Shown in pieces: positions 54,878 to 64,000 of a stretch of DNA of 64,000 bases (position 1 is the first letter of the stretch; every line of letters starts with the position of its first letter). A model generated the notes under the pieces. That model was given only the letters and a program-made list of their open reading frames with translations, did not search any database and was not told where the DNA came from. This DNA is from Prillingera fragicola (taxonomy: Eukaryota; Basidiomycota; Tremellomycetes; Trichosporonales; Trichosporonaceae): contig BEDY01000009.1 of assembly GCA_002335605.1 (NCBI GenBank), positions 310,001-374,000 of the forward strand, in the 5' to 3' direction. Made by a program: the position numbers and the translations under genes.

Positions 54878-57800
54878 CTACTGCTCTGGCGGCAACCACG
54901 GCATGAAGTTGTATTGCTGTTGTTGTCTGCGGCAATCAGAGTACGTTCAAAGACCGTGCCGGCCAAACTCACCCATTGGCACCAGGCTGCGGTCCGAGGC
55001 CCGAGCCAAACGTTGACAGACCACCACCTCCCTGGCGGAAGAGCTGCGACCAAAAGTCTGGGCTGTTCGTGTCACCAAGCATGTCAAAGTTGGTGACTGC
55101 AAAATTGAGGCTCTGCAGATCACCGGCATCGAACATGTCGGGCATGTTGTTGAGATTGACGTCGTTGGGCATGTTGTTGACTGGCGGGGGCATGGGGGCC
55201 GCCATGTCGTTGGCGCCCATCGGCCTGCCTTCCCTCTCGGGCTGCATGCCACCAGAGTACACCCACATGTATGGTGGAGTCGGCGGCCCACTGTTTGTGG
55301 GGACGCCGCCCATCTCGCCTCCGGTTGGCTGCTGCATACCAGGGGCGGCGCTCTCGGGCGTGGTCATACATGGCATAGGGGTGTTGCCTGGGACGTACGC
55401 CGCATGGGCCTGGGCATGTGCGAACGTTGCGGCAGCCAAGGGGTTGAGGTCCGGTGCACCCGGGGTGGACGAAGGCAGTGGTGAATCATCGTCTTCAAAG
55501 CCACGCTTAGCTCCAGCATGGTCGTCTGTGGCAGGCATGGCAAAGTCGCCACTGCTTTCACGAGCAATTTCAGAGATGAGGTCGGTCATCTTGCCTGCTT
55601 GGCGGTAGGTGAGCTCCATGTCCTTGATGGCTGCAATGACGCGCTTGACGTCGTTCATGCACCGCTCGCGCTCGCCGGCACGTTGACGCACGGCGTACAC
55701 GTTCATGAGCAGCACAATGGCTGCCGTGGAGGCCGGAAGCGCAAACGAGATTGAAACTGTGTGACCGGGCAGGCGACCATATTGGCGGCCACGGCGTATC
55801 ACGGCATCGAGAATGTTGGAGATGGAGCGAGCAGCGTTGCTGCAGATTGCGAGAGATGGGAAGCCAACGGATTCAGGGTGTTTTCGCGTTGGAATGAACG
55901 GTCGGTGAATGAGAATCTGCACATAGTAGTAGTGCGCGTACAGGATCGCCGAGTGCTCAAACAGCTGAGGGTCCGAACGAGTGGGGTCCCAGCGTAGATT
56001 GTCTGGAACGGCATCAGCCCAGGTGTTTAGCGCACTGTCGAGCTCGACGACAATGGCTCGCTGGTCAGGTCCATGCTCGGGCAACTTGTTGACTGCGTAA
56101 ATAGTGCGCAGAGCCGCACCCAAGACATGGTCGAGCTTGAGCAGCTGCTGGAACGAGGTGAGCGCTGGATCGGGAGCAAGACCTGGCGGCTGGATAAAGT
56201 CGCGGTCTGGGTCTCCAGTATCCCAATACTCGTCGTCGACGAGGAGGGGATAGTCGGCGTCAAAGTCAGAGTCCTGAATGGCGACTGAGCGGCCGATAGC
56301 GGCGCAGCTGAGCCTGTCAAAGTGATACAGGCACCAGAACGCGCGGTTGTACAGCGCGCGATCGATAGGGTTTGTGAGGAGCATGGTGGTCCGAACGTGG
56401 ATGCCTATCTCTTGTGCCATGCGCAGTCCTGACCCAGCAACCAGCCAGGCCAAGTGGGGAACGGCGCTGCCGTTGAGGAAGAGGCAGACGAGGACGTTGA
56501 GCTGAAGATCCAGCAGGCTAGGTCCCTGCAGCCATGACCGCCCAGTCTTCATCAAGGCACGCACGTAGATCCAGCCTGCAGAGTATTTCAGCGTACCATC
56601 GCGGTCGTTGCGCAAGCGCTCGCGTCCCTCGTTGGTGGTTGCCACGTCGGTGGGCCAGTACACGCGGTCGTCGTCCACGTATCGTGCGCCGTTGGCGAAA
56701 ACCATTAGACACATGCGAGCAAAATCGACATTTGTGCGCCACAGGCCCGACGAATACTGCCTCTGGAAGATTATGCGATTCAACAGCGGCATGTGGCTGT
56801 TGATGAGCTCAAAGTACGAGTCGATAAGGCGGGCGGCGAGCTGTTCGTCGGGCCAGATGGAATAGTCGACAGGATGCACAGATTCCGTAGCAATAACCTT
56901 CTCCCACTCGGGAACCATCCAGTATTCTGAGCGTTTGACAGCACTGAGGCGGTCAAAGAAGGTCAAGTCGGCGTCCGAGTACTTGAGCTCGTTGACGATA
57001 CGGAGCAGGTGAGCACCTGAGGCTTTGCCGTGGAAGCGGAACGCGTCGTGATCGCGAATGTTGAGCTTAGTCATGGCGTGGGCAATCCTGGCCTGCTCGC
57101 GTACTTCCTCCTCGTCCTCGCTGGCCTTGCGATGCTGATCGCGTTCAAAGGGCTGCCAAGGAGCTGGCCCCAGGACTCGCGGCGATGGAGACGGTGCACC
57201 GGGCGCAGCAGGTGGTGTGCCGGCAGCACAAGCCGAGTGGGCATCGGTTTGGGGCAGAGGTTTGAGTTGTGGGTAAGGAGGGATGCCAAGAGAGCGAAGG
57301 TGCTCTTGATAAGTGGCGAGGTCAAAGTCGTCGCGATCGGGCGACGGTCCGACAGTGCCAGCAACGTCGAAGCCAGGGTGAAGCTGGGCAAGCAGACGTT
57401 CCAACCGTCCGCACCGTTGTTCCATTGTCTCGATGTAGCCTTTAGGGGGTCCGCGGCGCTTGGCAGCCTCGACATATGTGCACTCGAGGCCATACTCTTG
57501 GCAGTTGGCACATTCTGGACAAGATGTCAGTCTACACGCATACACTGTGCCGCGCGCAACACGTACTGTTAGCAGAGTTGCTGTTCATGGGGCCCTCGCA
57601 ACGAATCTTCTTCCTGTAGCAGTCAGACGACATGGCCCGTCGGACCTGGAGAGACCCACCTGCGGCAGACATCGCAAGCTCGCTGGACCTTGCGGCGCTT
57701 GGCCTCGGCCTCGGCAGCTAGCTCTGAAGACGTCGGAGTGCGAGCAGAACCACTGCTGCCAGGAGCGTTGCCCTTTGGATCGGATGCGTTGATGGAATCT

Positions 57801-57943
57801 ATCGGCGTGCCAGGACCAGTTCCCGACGTTCGGCGAGGGGTGAGATATGACATGGCGGCGGCTGCAGCGGCTGGACCGCCTGTTCTCCTGGGCGGTCCAG
57901 TGTTGCGTGGTGAGGCATCAGACTCTGGGGTCGAAGTGCTCAT
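54878..57943 (-). CDS. Zn2Cys6 transcription factor with fungal-specific TF domain
   Basis: Four exons: 57943-57660, 57613-57567, 57514-54973 and 54926-54878; 2922 nt, 973 aa. The N-terminal 85 residues are Pro/Gly/Ser-rich. The zinc cluster follows: KRRKVQRACDVCRRKKIRCE, GPMNSNSANK, then CANCQEYGLECTYVEAAKRR and GPPKGYIETMEQR as the linker/dimerisation helix. The C3-C4 loop is 11 residues, longer than usual, and two introns cut the cluster. The PF04082 domain spans about 280-620: SYFELINSHMPLLNRIIFQR, LLDLQLNVLVCLFLNGSAVP, GLRMAQEIGIHVRTTMLL and RAFWCLYHFDRLSCAAIGRS. The tail is Pro/Met/Asn-rich and ends with a small exon giving QQQQYNFMPWLPPEQ. Without that last splice the protein would stop at GANG. 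The target pathway cannot be told, although hexokinase is the 3' neighbour. Confidence 0.9.
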
Positions 57944-58823
57944 TACTGGATGCTATGTGTGGGGGGGGGGAGGCGCGGTGCCGGTGCCGGTGTGGACACG
58001 TCAGTCCGTAGCCGGCTCCGGGCGGGTAAAGGGAGTGGAGGGTGGTGGAGACAGTGGTCTCGTCAACGATGACGGGTCGCTACTCGCGGCGTGTTGAGTT
58101 GGAGGGATACTGGTGGTATACGGCAGGGTGTCAAACGGGGGCGTGGTCGAGCAAAGGATCAAAGTCTTGGGCAACGCAAGCCTGTTGAAAGTTGAGATGA
58201 CAAAACGGATTGCGGCACCTGAGAGAGGTCTAGCACGAACCAGGGTCTTGTCTCTGTCTGATCTCTGACAGCAGAGTCAGTTGCCACTATTGGGGGTGAT
58301 GAATTAAGGCAGCTCGCTCTCTGTATCGCATCCGAGCCCACATGTGTCCATCGGGCTTAGAGCCTCTCATCGCCGCCCATGTCCCCCGCGCCTCTGCATG
58401 ACCTCGACCAGTTTGCATACATTCAACGGCGCCCAAGGCTGGGACACTGGTGCGGCTGCTTAGGCAAACAGCTCCAGTCAGCAACCGGGAAGGTTCCGCA
58501 ATCGTCCGCAGCATAACCTTCGGCCTCGGCCATCGGGTTCGCCGAGCAGCCCCCCGGCCACGAGTTCGGATCCGGCATGTGTCGTCTGCGCTCGCTTCAT
58601 CTCAAGAGAGAGGCCACAACTAGGCAACTAGCCGATAGTTTGTCCCGCAAATGTGTCGCGACTTGGTTCCTACTGTGTACTGTGTTGTAGCACTGCTGCA
58701 GGTAAATGTAAATGCTTTGGTTCGTCTACAACAATGCTAGCTCAGGCACCACTATTTGGCTCTCGCCGTTTGCTGTACCATCTCGGCACACAGTGCGTCA
58801 CTGCCTTCCGTCCCCAAGTCCCG
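57944..58823. other. Intergenic region between two minus-strand genes
   Basis: 880 bp: the promoter and leader of the Zn2Cys6 gene (with a run of ten C on the minus strand close to its start) and the 3' region of the kinase gene. No coding frame or RNA gene is supported. Confidence 0.45.
57961..57970. repeat. Homopolymer run of ten G
   Basis: Ten G on the plus strand (ten C on the transcribed strand of the neighbouring gene), 18 bp upstream of the ATG at 57943, so probably in its 5' leader. Such runs are prone to length errors in sequencing. Confidence 0.8.
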
Positions 58824-61800
58824 CTATTTCTTGCCCTTGACATCGCCTTGGTTCCACCTGGCAATAAGCATGTTTACAGGCTGCTGTTTCTCGGGGCTCG
58901 AGCTGCGACTCGACGCGCCGCTCGGTGACGCTGGGGGGCGTACCGACACTGGGTCGGCTTTTCCGGACGGCCATTCACGTCCGCCGGTCGGGGCCCGTTC
59001 CTCGCCCCCGCCATGTGTCGCGGCGTTGGTTGGACGCAAAGACGCTGGCTTGGGTTGAGTGGCCGGCGGCGCTCGCGATTCGCTTGCAATAGCGCCAGGC
59101 GAGGTATCACTGGGGTTGGCGCGTGCACCAGAGGGTTTGCGGAGAGCTGCCGGCTTGGCGGCGACAGTCGGCGGCTTCGCAGTTGTGCTCTGCTTGCGAG
59201 TCAAACTGTTCGCCGAAACGCTCGCTACTCCGCTGGTCGCGTTTTGCTCATTGAAGGCAGGGTCAGCTCCCTCCCGCCCGGGTGAACGAGGGCCACTGGT
59301 CTTCAAAGACTCGTATCGCGAGACAATGTCGTTGATACTGCTTCGTCTCGCGTGTGCACCGCTCTTCTCTGCCGGGGAGGTGGAGCGAGGAAGACCCGAT
59401 ATGGGCGGGCTGAGGGAGGGCGATGTCCCAGTGGCACCAACGAACATGGATTGAGGACGCCCAACACTGGCATTTCTAGGGGACCGGTTGGTGGCCGAGC
59501 CCATTGGCGAGGCCGGCTTGGTAGGTGACCGCGGAGCAGCAGTGGCTGGTGATTTAAGGCTGGAGTTGGACTCGAAGCCCGACATGCCTCTGGTGATCCC
59601 AGGAGAAGGCCCGCGACGGACGGGTGAAGTTGGCCGACGCCTAGAGCCATTGACATTCTCAGGACCTTGCTCATCGTCGCTCGAGTCCTCGCTGATCGAC
59701 CCGGCTGGTCCAGACTTTGCTATAGAGTTCGAGGAGGGAACAGCAGTGGCAGGCGGCGAAGGGGACGGGGGCTCGACTGGCTTGGACTTGTCTGAGCGCA
59801 TAGCTTCCAGTGGCGACCAGCTTGCCGAGTTGAAGTTGGAAGGCGGTCTGGTGGCTGATATGGGCGGCAATGTAGCCCGCTGAGCCGCTCCTTGAGGCTT
59901 GTTGGGGGTTACCTGGGGCCGGGTAGACGGCTGCACGGACGAAGTGGAGGGCTCAGTAACGGCCTTCGGCGTGACACCGAAACGCGCCCCAGACGATGGG
60001 TTGGCGGACAGCTGGGGACGAAGGGGAGCAAGGCCAATCTGGTTAGACTCGGAGCCCTCGTCACCCATAAGGTCTTCCGGCACCTTTGGTCCGCCATTCT
60101 CGACTTCGTCATCCAGCAAGCTAAGATAGTCTGCAGTTGGCGATGGCGAGCCGTTCGAGTCTGCTAGTGGCGGCTTGAGCGCTTTGTTATCCGACTTGAA
60201 AGCAGTGCCCGTGACATGGGTCGAACGGGGCTGCGGAGGCAGAGCAAGAGCCGCATGATGCTTGTTAGACATGCCACCGCCTGTGTGATTGGCAATGGAC
60301 ATGCGACGAGGTGTAGGATCCTGTGGAGACGTCACGATGGGGGGCGACATAATGGGAGGAGACACCTGCGGTGGCGTGGCGTCACCGGACGAGAGGGCGT
60401 CTATTGAGGGGAAACGCTGCTCGAAGGTCAGCTCGCCGTTCGACGCGGACGACTTTGTGGGCGGGTCGTGCACAGGAGCTGATGATGTTGCTATCGGCTG
60501 GGAGCCAGAGGACGAAGAGGGGTTCGACTTTGGTTGCTGCAACGCCTGCAGAGGCCGCGAGGACATGTTGAAACTGTCACTAAACCCAGACTCTGCACGG
60601 GCGGGAAGCGTCGGCGGTGGAGGGAACCGTGACGAGGTGGGGGCTGCGAAGGAATCACTAAAGCCACTAGCCGACCTTTGAGGCGCTGACTTTCCAGTAG
60701 GTCTGAGAGAAACTCCAAATGCGTCACCAAAGCTACCAGACGGCGACGCCTTGGCATCTACAGGTGTGGTAAACGCGTCGCCAAAGCCCCCAAGCGAAGG
60801 TGTGGCCGTCGTCTTCGTTGACACACCAAACGCATCGGTCGTCTCTTCGCGAGTGAGCTGAGGGCGCTTTGGCTGGTCGCCTCCAGTGACCTGCAACCTT
60901 GGGACGTGAGGCTTGGATGCAGTCTGTTGCCCTCGACCCAGACCAGGTGTGTTGGCGGACACGGAATGATGTCTGCTGAGGCCCGACAGCTTTGCCGACG
61001 AACCGGTCACGGCCGATGGAGGCTGTTGCTGGGCCATTGAACCGGGTAATTGAGGAGGAGGCGCCTTGGATGACGGAGCTTGGGCCTGCATAGAGTCCCG
61101 CGTTGGCCGCCCGCGCCGCTGAGGTTGAATGTTGGCAAGGAGCAAAGGGTCCACAGGAGCTGGGGCGGCTGGTTTCGATGACGGGTCGGTAAAGTCGAGG
61201 AGGTTTGAATTTTGCTTTACTGGCGGTGTTGGGTTCGGGGCGGGCAACGATCGGGACGAAGGTGTGGGCTTCACGGGTCAGAAAGAACTTGGTCATGGTC
61301 ACTCACGTAATCCACCTCCGGCTTCGTGCCGCTCATCTCGTGTGCGACCTTGAGCACTTCATACACGGTCGGCCGACGAGATGGATGCTCGACGAGCATA
61401 GATGCTGTCTGTCAGCGAAAGCGTGTCAGTTTACTTTACCAATTAGGTGTTGGAGCCTGGGTGAGTAGACGGGGTACTGGGGGAATGTGTACTTCGCATT
61501 GACGATGGCCAGAGTTCCGTGCTCCTCGAACGGTGTTGTGTAATAGCAGAGCTTGTAAAGTAACACTCCAAGGGCCCAAACATCTGTTCGTCAGCCTTGT
61601 TCTGTGGCCGTTGACATACCGCTTGGCAAGCCCACCGCCCACCCGAGCATCGGCTCGACCATTTCAGGACTTCGGTACTGTAAGGTTGTATGCTTATTTA
61701 GATCCACGGCGAGGGCATCAGCCTCCGCCTTTGACGATGGGGGGTGGGTTGCCGGAAAGGTTGTGGATCCAAAGTCGCAGAGTTTGAACAAGAGTGGGGT

Positions 61801-62707
61801 AGGGCGCTGAGGTGTGGGGCCAGTGCCGAGAGGATGGGACAGCACATTTTCAATCTTGAGGTCGCGATGGAGCAGTGGGCGAGAAAGCGCGTGCATCGCT
61901 GCAACAGCCTCGGCCACGTCGGTGAAAATGTTCAAGATCTCAATCTCCTTTAGGCGATCCCGCAGGCGCTTGTTCAAGAGGTCAATGATGCCGCCACCGG
62001 AGCAAAACTCCATGAGAATGAAGACTTCGTGTGTGCCATTTGGCAGCCGATGATGGTTTGAGTCTAGAAACTGAATCAAATGAGGTGATGGCGGCAAGGC
62101 TTTCTGGCAAGGGTCAGCGTCAGGTGATTACAGAGTCGCCAAGCTGGCCACGTACCATGACCTCTATCTCCTTGCTGACATCTGCCCAGACGGACTCGTC
62201 TTCGAATGCGATGCGTTTCAAGCAGTGCTCGGTGTACCCACGCTCTCCCCAGCGCCCTTTGCTTGTCGAGTTGGCGCGCTTTGGAGGATAAATGGGCTTG
62301 TCCGAGCTTGTGAGGTAGACGTGGGCGTATCCGCCTTCCGACAAGTAGCGTTCGATGCGGACAGTGTGCTGCCCCACGCGCACCATTTGGCCAGGAGGGA
62401 GCGTGCCCTTGTACTTTTGACCGCCTGACCCTCCTCCTCGGGGAGCGGACACAGGCTGTTGAGCTTGAAATCCATTGTACCCCGCTGGCGCATACTGGCC
62501 ATGGGGCACAGCTGCCCCTGAACCGTACCCGGCTGGCGATGGAGCATATTGTTGCGGCGGCGACTGGATAAAGCCACCCCGCGGTGGAGCATTGCCATAT
62601 GCAGGAGCTCCCACGTAAGGCTGTCGTGCGACTTGTTGAACAGGAGACGCTCGGTATGGGTCGGTTGGGGAAGGCGTCCCGTAAGCCTGCGTAGATGGAC
62701 CGTACAT
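58824..62707 (-). CDS. NAK-family serine/threonine kinase (Ark1/Prk1/AAK1-like)
   Basis: Five exons: 62707-62156, 62103-61620, 61583-61440, 61404-61307 and 61268-58824; 3723 nt, 1240 aa. Kinases of this family phosphorylate endocytic coat and actin-patch proteins at the plasma membrane. After a Gly/Pro/Tyr/Gln-rich N-terminus the kinase domain begins near 115 with [13 protein letters not shown]. The Lys of HCLKRIAF and Glu of [20 protein letters not shown] follow. [20 protein letters not shown] is the hinge, [12 protein letters not shown] (near 262) the catalytic loop, [12 protein letters not shown] the metal site, and [14 protein letters not shown] the activation segment. [20 protein letters not shown] and [12 protein letters not shown] finish the domain (about 430). 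The remaining 800 residues are Ser/Pro-rich, with repeated [15 protein letters not shown]-like motifs and a conserved-looking end ([16 protein letters not shown]). The frame stays open about 14 codons upstream of ATG 62707, so a further 5' exon is possible. Confidence 0.9.
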
Positions 62708-64000
62708 GGCACCCGTGGCCCAAGCGCCAAAGGTAGGATTGGTCGGAAGCTTGCAGCAAGCGCCTAACGGTACGGCAGTCGAATCTCAGTGTCGACTTGC
62801 CGAGACGTCCAGCCAAAAATCAAAGCTACCGAGGATAGATGAAAGGATACTGAAGTTGGAAAGGATGGACAGATGAGGTCTGCGTCCCGTGCGGCAGAGG
62901 CTCCAGCAGCTTGGTACGGTGACGATCCACTTGTGCGGGGGTGATAGTGCACGTGGTTTATGACGTGGATTTTTGGTTCAGGGAAGTGATGTGGAGTCTC
63001 CGCAGTTGTTGATCTGATTGTTGCATGCATGGCGGAGATGTGTGCTGATCGTGCTGAGGAACCACTGCCGCGTTGCCAATGATCCAGAGATCGTTCTTGA
63101 TCTGAGACGCAGTCAAAGTCATCGCATCACGGGTGTGTAAACTGGTAGATGCTGGAGGGACACACACCGAGATGACCCAGTCTTCTGCAAACAATCACCC
63201 AGGATCAGGCAGGGATCAAACGCTTCGCCTCTACCCTTTATCGAGAGTGGGTCACTCAGTCCGGGATCCATCTACCCCACAGGCCACAGGCCTATCCCCA
63301 GCAGATACAGAGCAAATTGAGTCAGAGACCAGAGGGCAGCAGCTGCACCTGGAGCAGGATATCTGGAGATTCCAATCGTATTAGGCCGGGCGAAAAGATA
63401 CCGAGCCGGATCTGCAGCGGATGTACGGGAGTTGGCGTGTGATCATTGTCTGCCGGTAAGCAGCGACATTATGCTGCTGTCTGTGCTCCGCGATACTGTC
63501 GCAGTAGTCATGTGTCTGCTGTTTGGGCTCGGCACTGCTCAAAAGTCGTCACATTCTCTGGCCTCTGGTCCTCTGGAGCTATAGAGAGCTGGAGCCTCCA
63601 CTAATCTCCAGATGTCGGTTACTCGCATTTGTCTGTCCTGCCCAAGTTCCGCCCGCTCAGGGTCAGTCTTCTGGGGCGCCTCACAAAAGCTCCCGCTTGG
63701 CCGCGGCCAACACGCCCACTAGATCCACGGATCCACGGAACACGTCACGGCCAAGTGCATGGAATTGAGCACCCACAGCGTGCAGAGACAGAGGAGCAAA
63801 GCTGCTCCGATGGGGCTCGATGGGGACGGCTATGATATGCCTCTGCCGCTGGGCAACGGGGGGGAAACGCGCGCGGGTAGCGGAAAGGTTGCGCGCGTCT
63901 GTGGTGGCAAGCTGGGCAAGCTGGGCAAGCTGGGCAAGGAACCCTTTATTAGTGACATTGCTCCGTACATCCATCTTTGTCTCTTGTCCATTCTCCCTCA
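62708..64000. other. Upstream region of the kinase gene; no further gene recognised
   Basis: The first 70 bp may belong to a missed first coding exon of the kinase (the frame reads PTNPTFGAWATGA before the Met). A minus-strand frame starting at 63030 (88 codons) is a candidate upstream ORF or first exon but shows no family features. From 63,200 to the window end I see no gene. Another gene may begin beyond 64,000. Confidence 0.4.
63907..63940. repeat. Short tandem repeat, 9-bp unit GCTGGGCAA
   Basis: Three perfect copies of the unit at 63912-63938 with partial copies on both sides. It lies in apparently noncoding DNA. Confidence 0.85.

Noticed and set aside
1..64000. tRNA, rRNA, CRISPR arrays, transposon ends
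   Set aside because: I looked for tRNA B-box-like motifs, regularly spaced repeats, long terminal repeats and transposase or reverse transcriptase motifs and saw none that held up.

Overview
This is a nuclear chromosome segment from a filamentous or yeast-like fungus, most likely a basidiomycete of the Tremellomycetes (Cryptococcus/Trichosporon type). The reasons are: split genes with many introns of 32-60 nt, GTRNGT donors, a CTGAC or CTAAC branch site usually within 20 nt of the acceptor, CT-rich leaders, and gene families such as GT15 mannosyltransferase, GATA-N and DUF2841 proteins, Zn2Cys6 factors and fungal SMC1, FCP1 and RPS16. I built exon models by hand. For all eighteen spliced, recognisable genes the exon lengths sum to a multiple of three and the reading frame stays open. 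No tRNA, rRNA, transposon or CRISPR array was seen.

Layout. 0-7 kb: a Ser-rich unknown (+) converging on a GATA-N/DUF3295 regulator (-), then a long CT-rich upstream region. 7-15 kb: a membrane-anchored glutaredoxin-fold protein without its active-site cysteine and a DUF2841 protein, each followed by 2.4-3.2 kb with no recognisable gene. 15-26 kb: FCP1 (RNA polymerase II CTD phosphatase), a doubtful small gene, a KRE2/KTR mannosyltransferase, a CPSF6-like RRM protein, a SUGCT-like class III CoA-transferase and an aromatic/aminoadipate aminotransferase. 26-30 kb: a 3.7-kb gap upstream of a Zn2Cys6 factor. 32-42 kb: SUN-domain protein, ribosomal protein uS9 (RPS16), NIPA-type magnesium transporter, a small candidate gene, and a SWIM-RING protein. 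42-64 kb: SET-domain lysine methyltransferase, a 14-exon Zn2Cys6 factor, SMC1 cohesin subunit, hexokinase, a third Zn2Cys6 factor, and an Ark1/Prk1/AAK1-type kinase.

How the genes relate. Most are unrelated housekeeping or regulatory genes, as is normal in fungi. The clearest functional link is the CoA-transferase next to the aminotransferase (same strand, about 350 bp apart). Together they could act in lysine/tryptophan breakdown towards glutarate. I found no clear new multi-gene system. The best leads are the cysteine-less glutaredoxin, a 23-nt interval that must be removed from the aminotransferase mRNA, an 8-nt exon inside a zinc cluster, and a stop-free intron that would give a transcription factor form with half a zinc cluster.
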